Position numbers and translations under genes: made by a program. A DNA stretch of 64,000 bases from Streptococcus sp. DTU_2020_1001019_1_SI_AUS_MUR_006. GTDB lineage: Bacteria > Bacillota > Bacilli > Lactobacillales > Streptococcaceae. Below the pieces are notes generated by a model. The model was not told where the DNA came from. It did not search any database and was given only the letters and a program-made list of their open reading frames with translations. Positions 63,932-64,000 of this stretch are shown here, in pieces. The stretch is from contig NZ_CP135436.1 of assembly GCF_032340315.1 (NCBI RefSeq), positions 1,757,501-1,821,500 on the forward strand, read 5' to 3'. Each line of letters starts with the position of its first letter. The first letter of the stretch is position 1.

Positions 63932-63961
63932 AAAAACCAAGGACAATTATCCTTGGTTTTT
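63932..63961 (+). terminator. Terminator of the MBL-fold gene
   Basis: Stem CCAAGGA / TCCTTGG with a 6-nt loop and five T. The last 39 nt of the window hold nothing I can support. Confidence 0.9.
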
Positions 63962-64000
63962 GTATAGCTTCAATTTCTACATCACTACTTGCTCGGTAGA

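Overview
The window is low-GC Gram-positive DNA from a Streptococcus of the Mitis group (S. mitis, S. oralis, S. pseudopneumoniae or S. pneumoniae relatives). This rests on EzrA, a PgdA-type peptidoglycan deacetylase, a YSIRK/LPXTG beta-galactosidase of the BgaA type, ClpE with a CtsR box, an SMK-box (SAM-III) leader on metK, and a T-box on thrS. The species is not settled here. From memory, local gene order matches S. pneumoniae in blocks, but the blocks are joined differently.

Layout. 1-1.6 kb: end of a glyoxalase gene, then the infC-rpmI-rplT operon with a structured leader and a probable AUA start on infC. 1.6-14 kb: pgdA, ezrA, gyrB, a HAD phosphatase-like gene, a DJ-1/PfpI gene, rodA, dinG, a 61-aa ORF, an NAD(P)HX dehydratase and an unrecognised 278-aa gene. 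14.1-22.5 kb: a giant wall-anchored beta-galactosidase with a cre box and ten 37-aa repeats. 22.8-31.3 kb: folD, an amino-acid ABC ATPase/permease pair, ykuJ-like, clpE, Nudix, DUF1827, GNAT and metK. 31.5-33.9 kb: a GntR regulator and guaA.

33.9-39.5 kb: a 5.6-kb integrative element in the 3' end of guaA. It has imperfect 17-bp att repeats, a tyrosine integrase, a DUF3173 protein, a Rep that joins an HUH nuclease to an SF3-type helicase, iterons, a 125-nt imperfect palindrome, and an Xre repressor facing three operator-like palindromes. No separate relaxase or coupling protein was found.

39.7-44.2 kb: a BceAB-RS type peptide sensing and resistance module. 44.3-46.4 kb: an IS3-family remnant interrupted by an IS110-family element flanked by a 179-bp tandem repeat. 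46.5-52.7 kb: a small membrane protein, a DEAD-box helicase, a ferric-siderophore type ABC operon with an esterase, a cluster of terminator-bearing repeats, and rpsO. 52.9-56.9 kb: a membrane protein, T-box and thrS, and a DUF389 protein. 57.1-62.0 kb: a second Bce-type module in two transcription units, with a 37-aa ORF and a perfect Bce box before the transporter genes. 62.1-64 kb: a Mbeg1-like hydrolase and an MBL-fold hydrolase.

Most of the window is housekeeping DNA. The accessory parts are the guaA element, the nested insertion sequences, the repeats, and the two antimicrobial-peptide modules.
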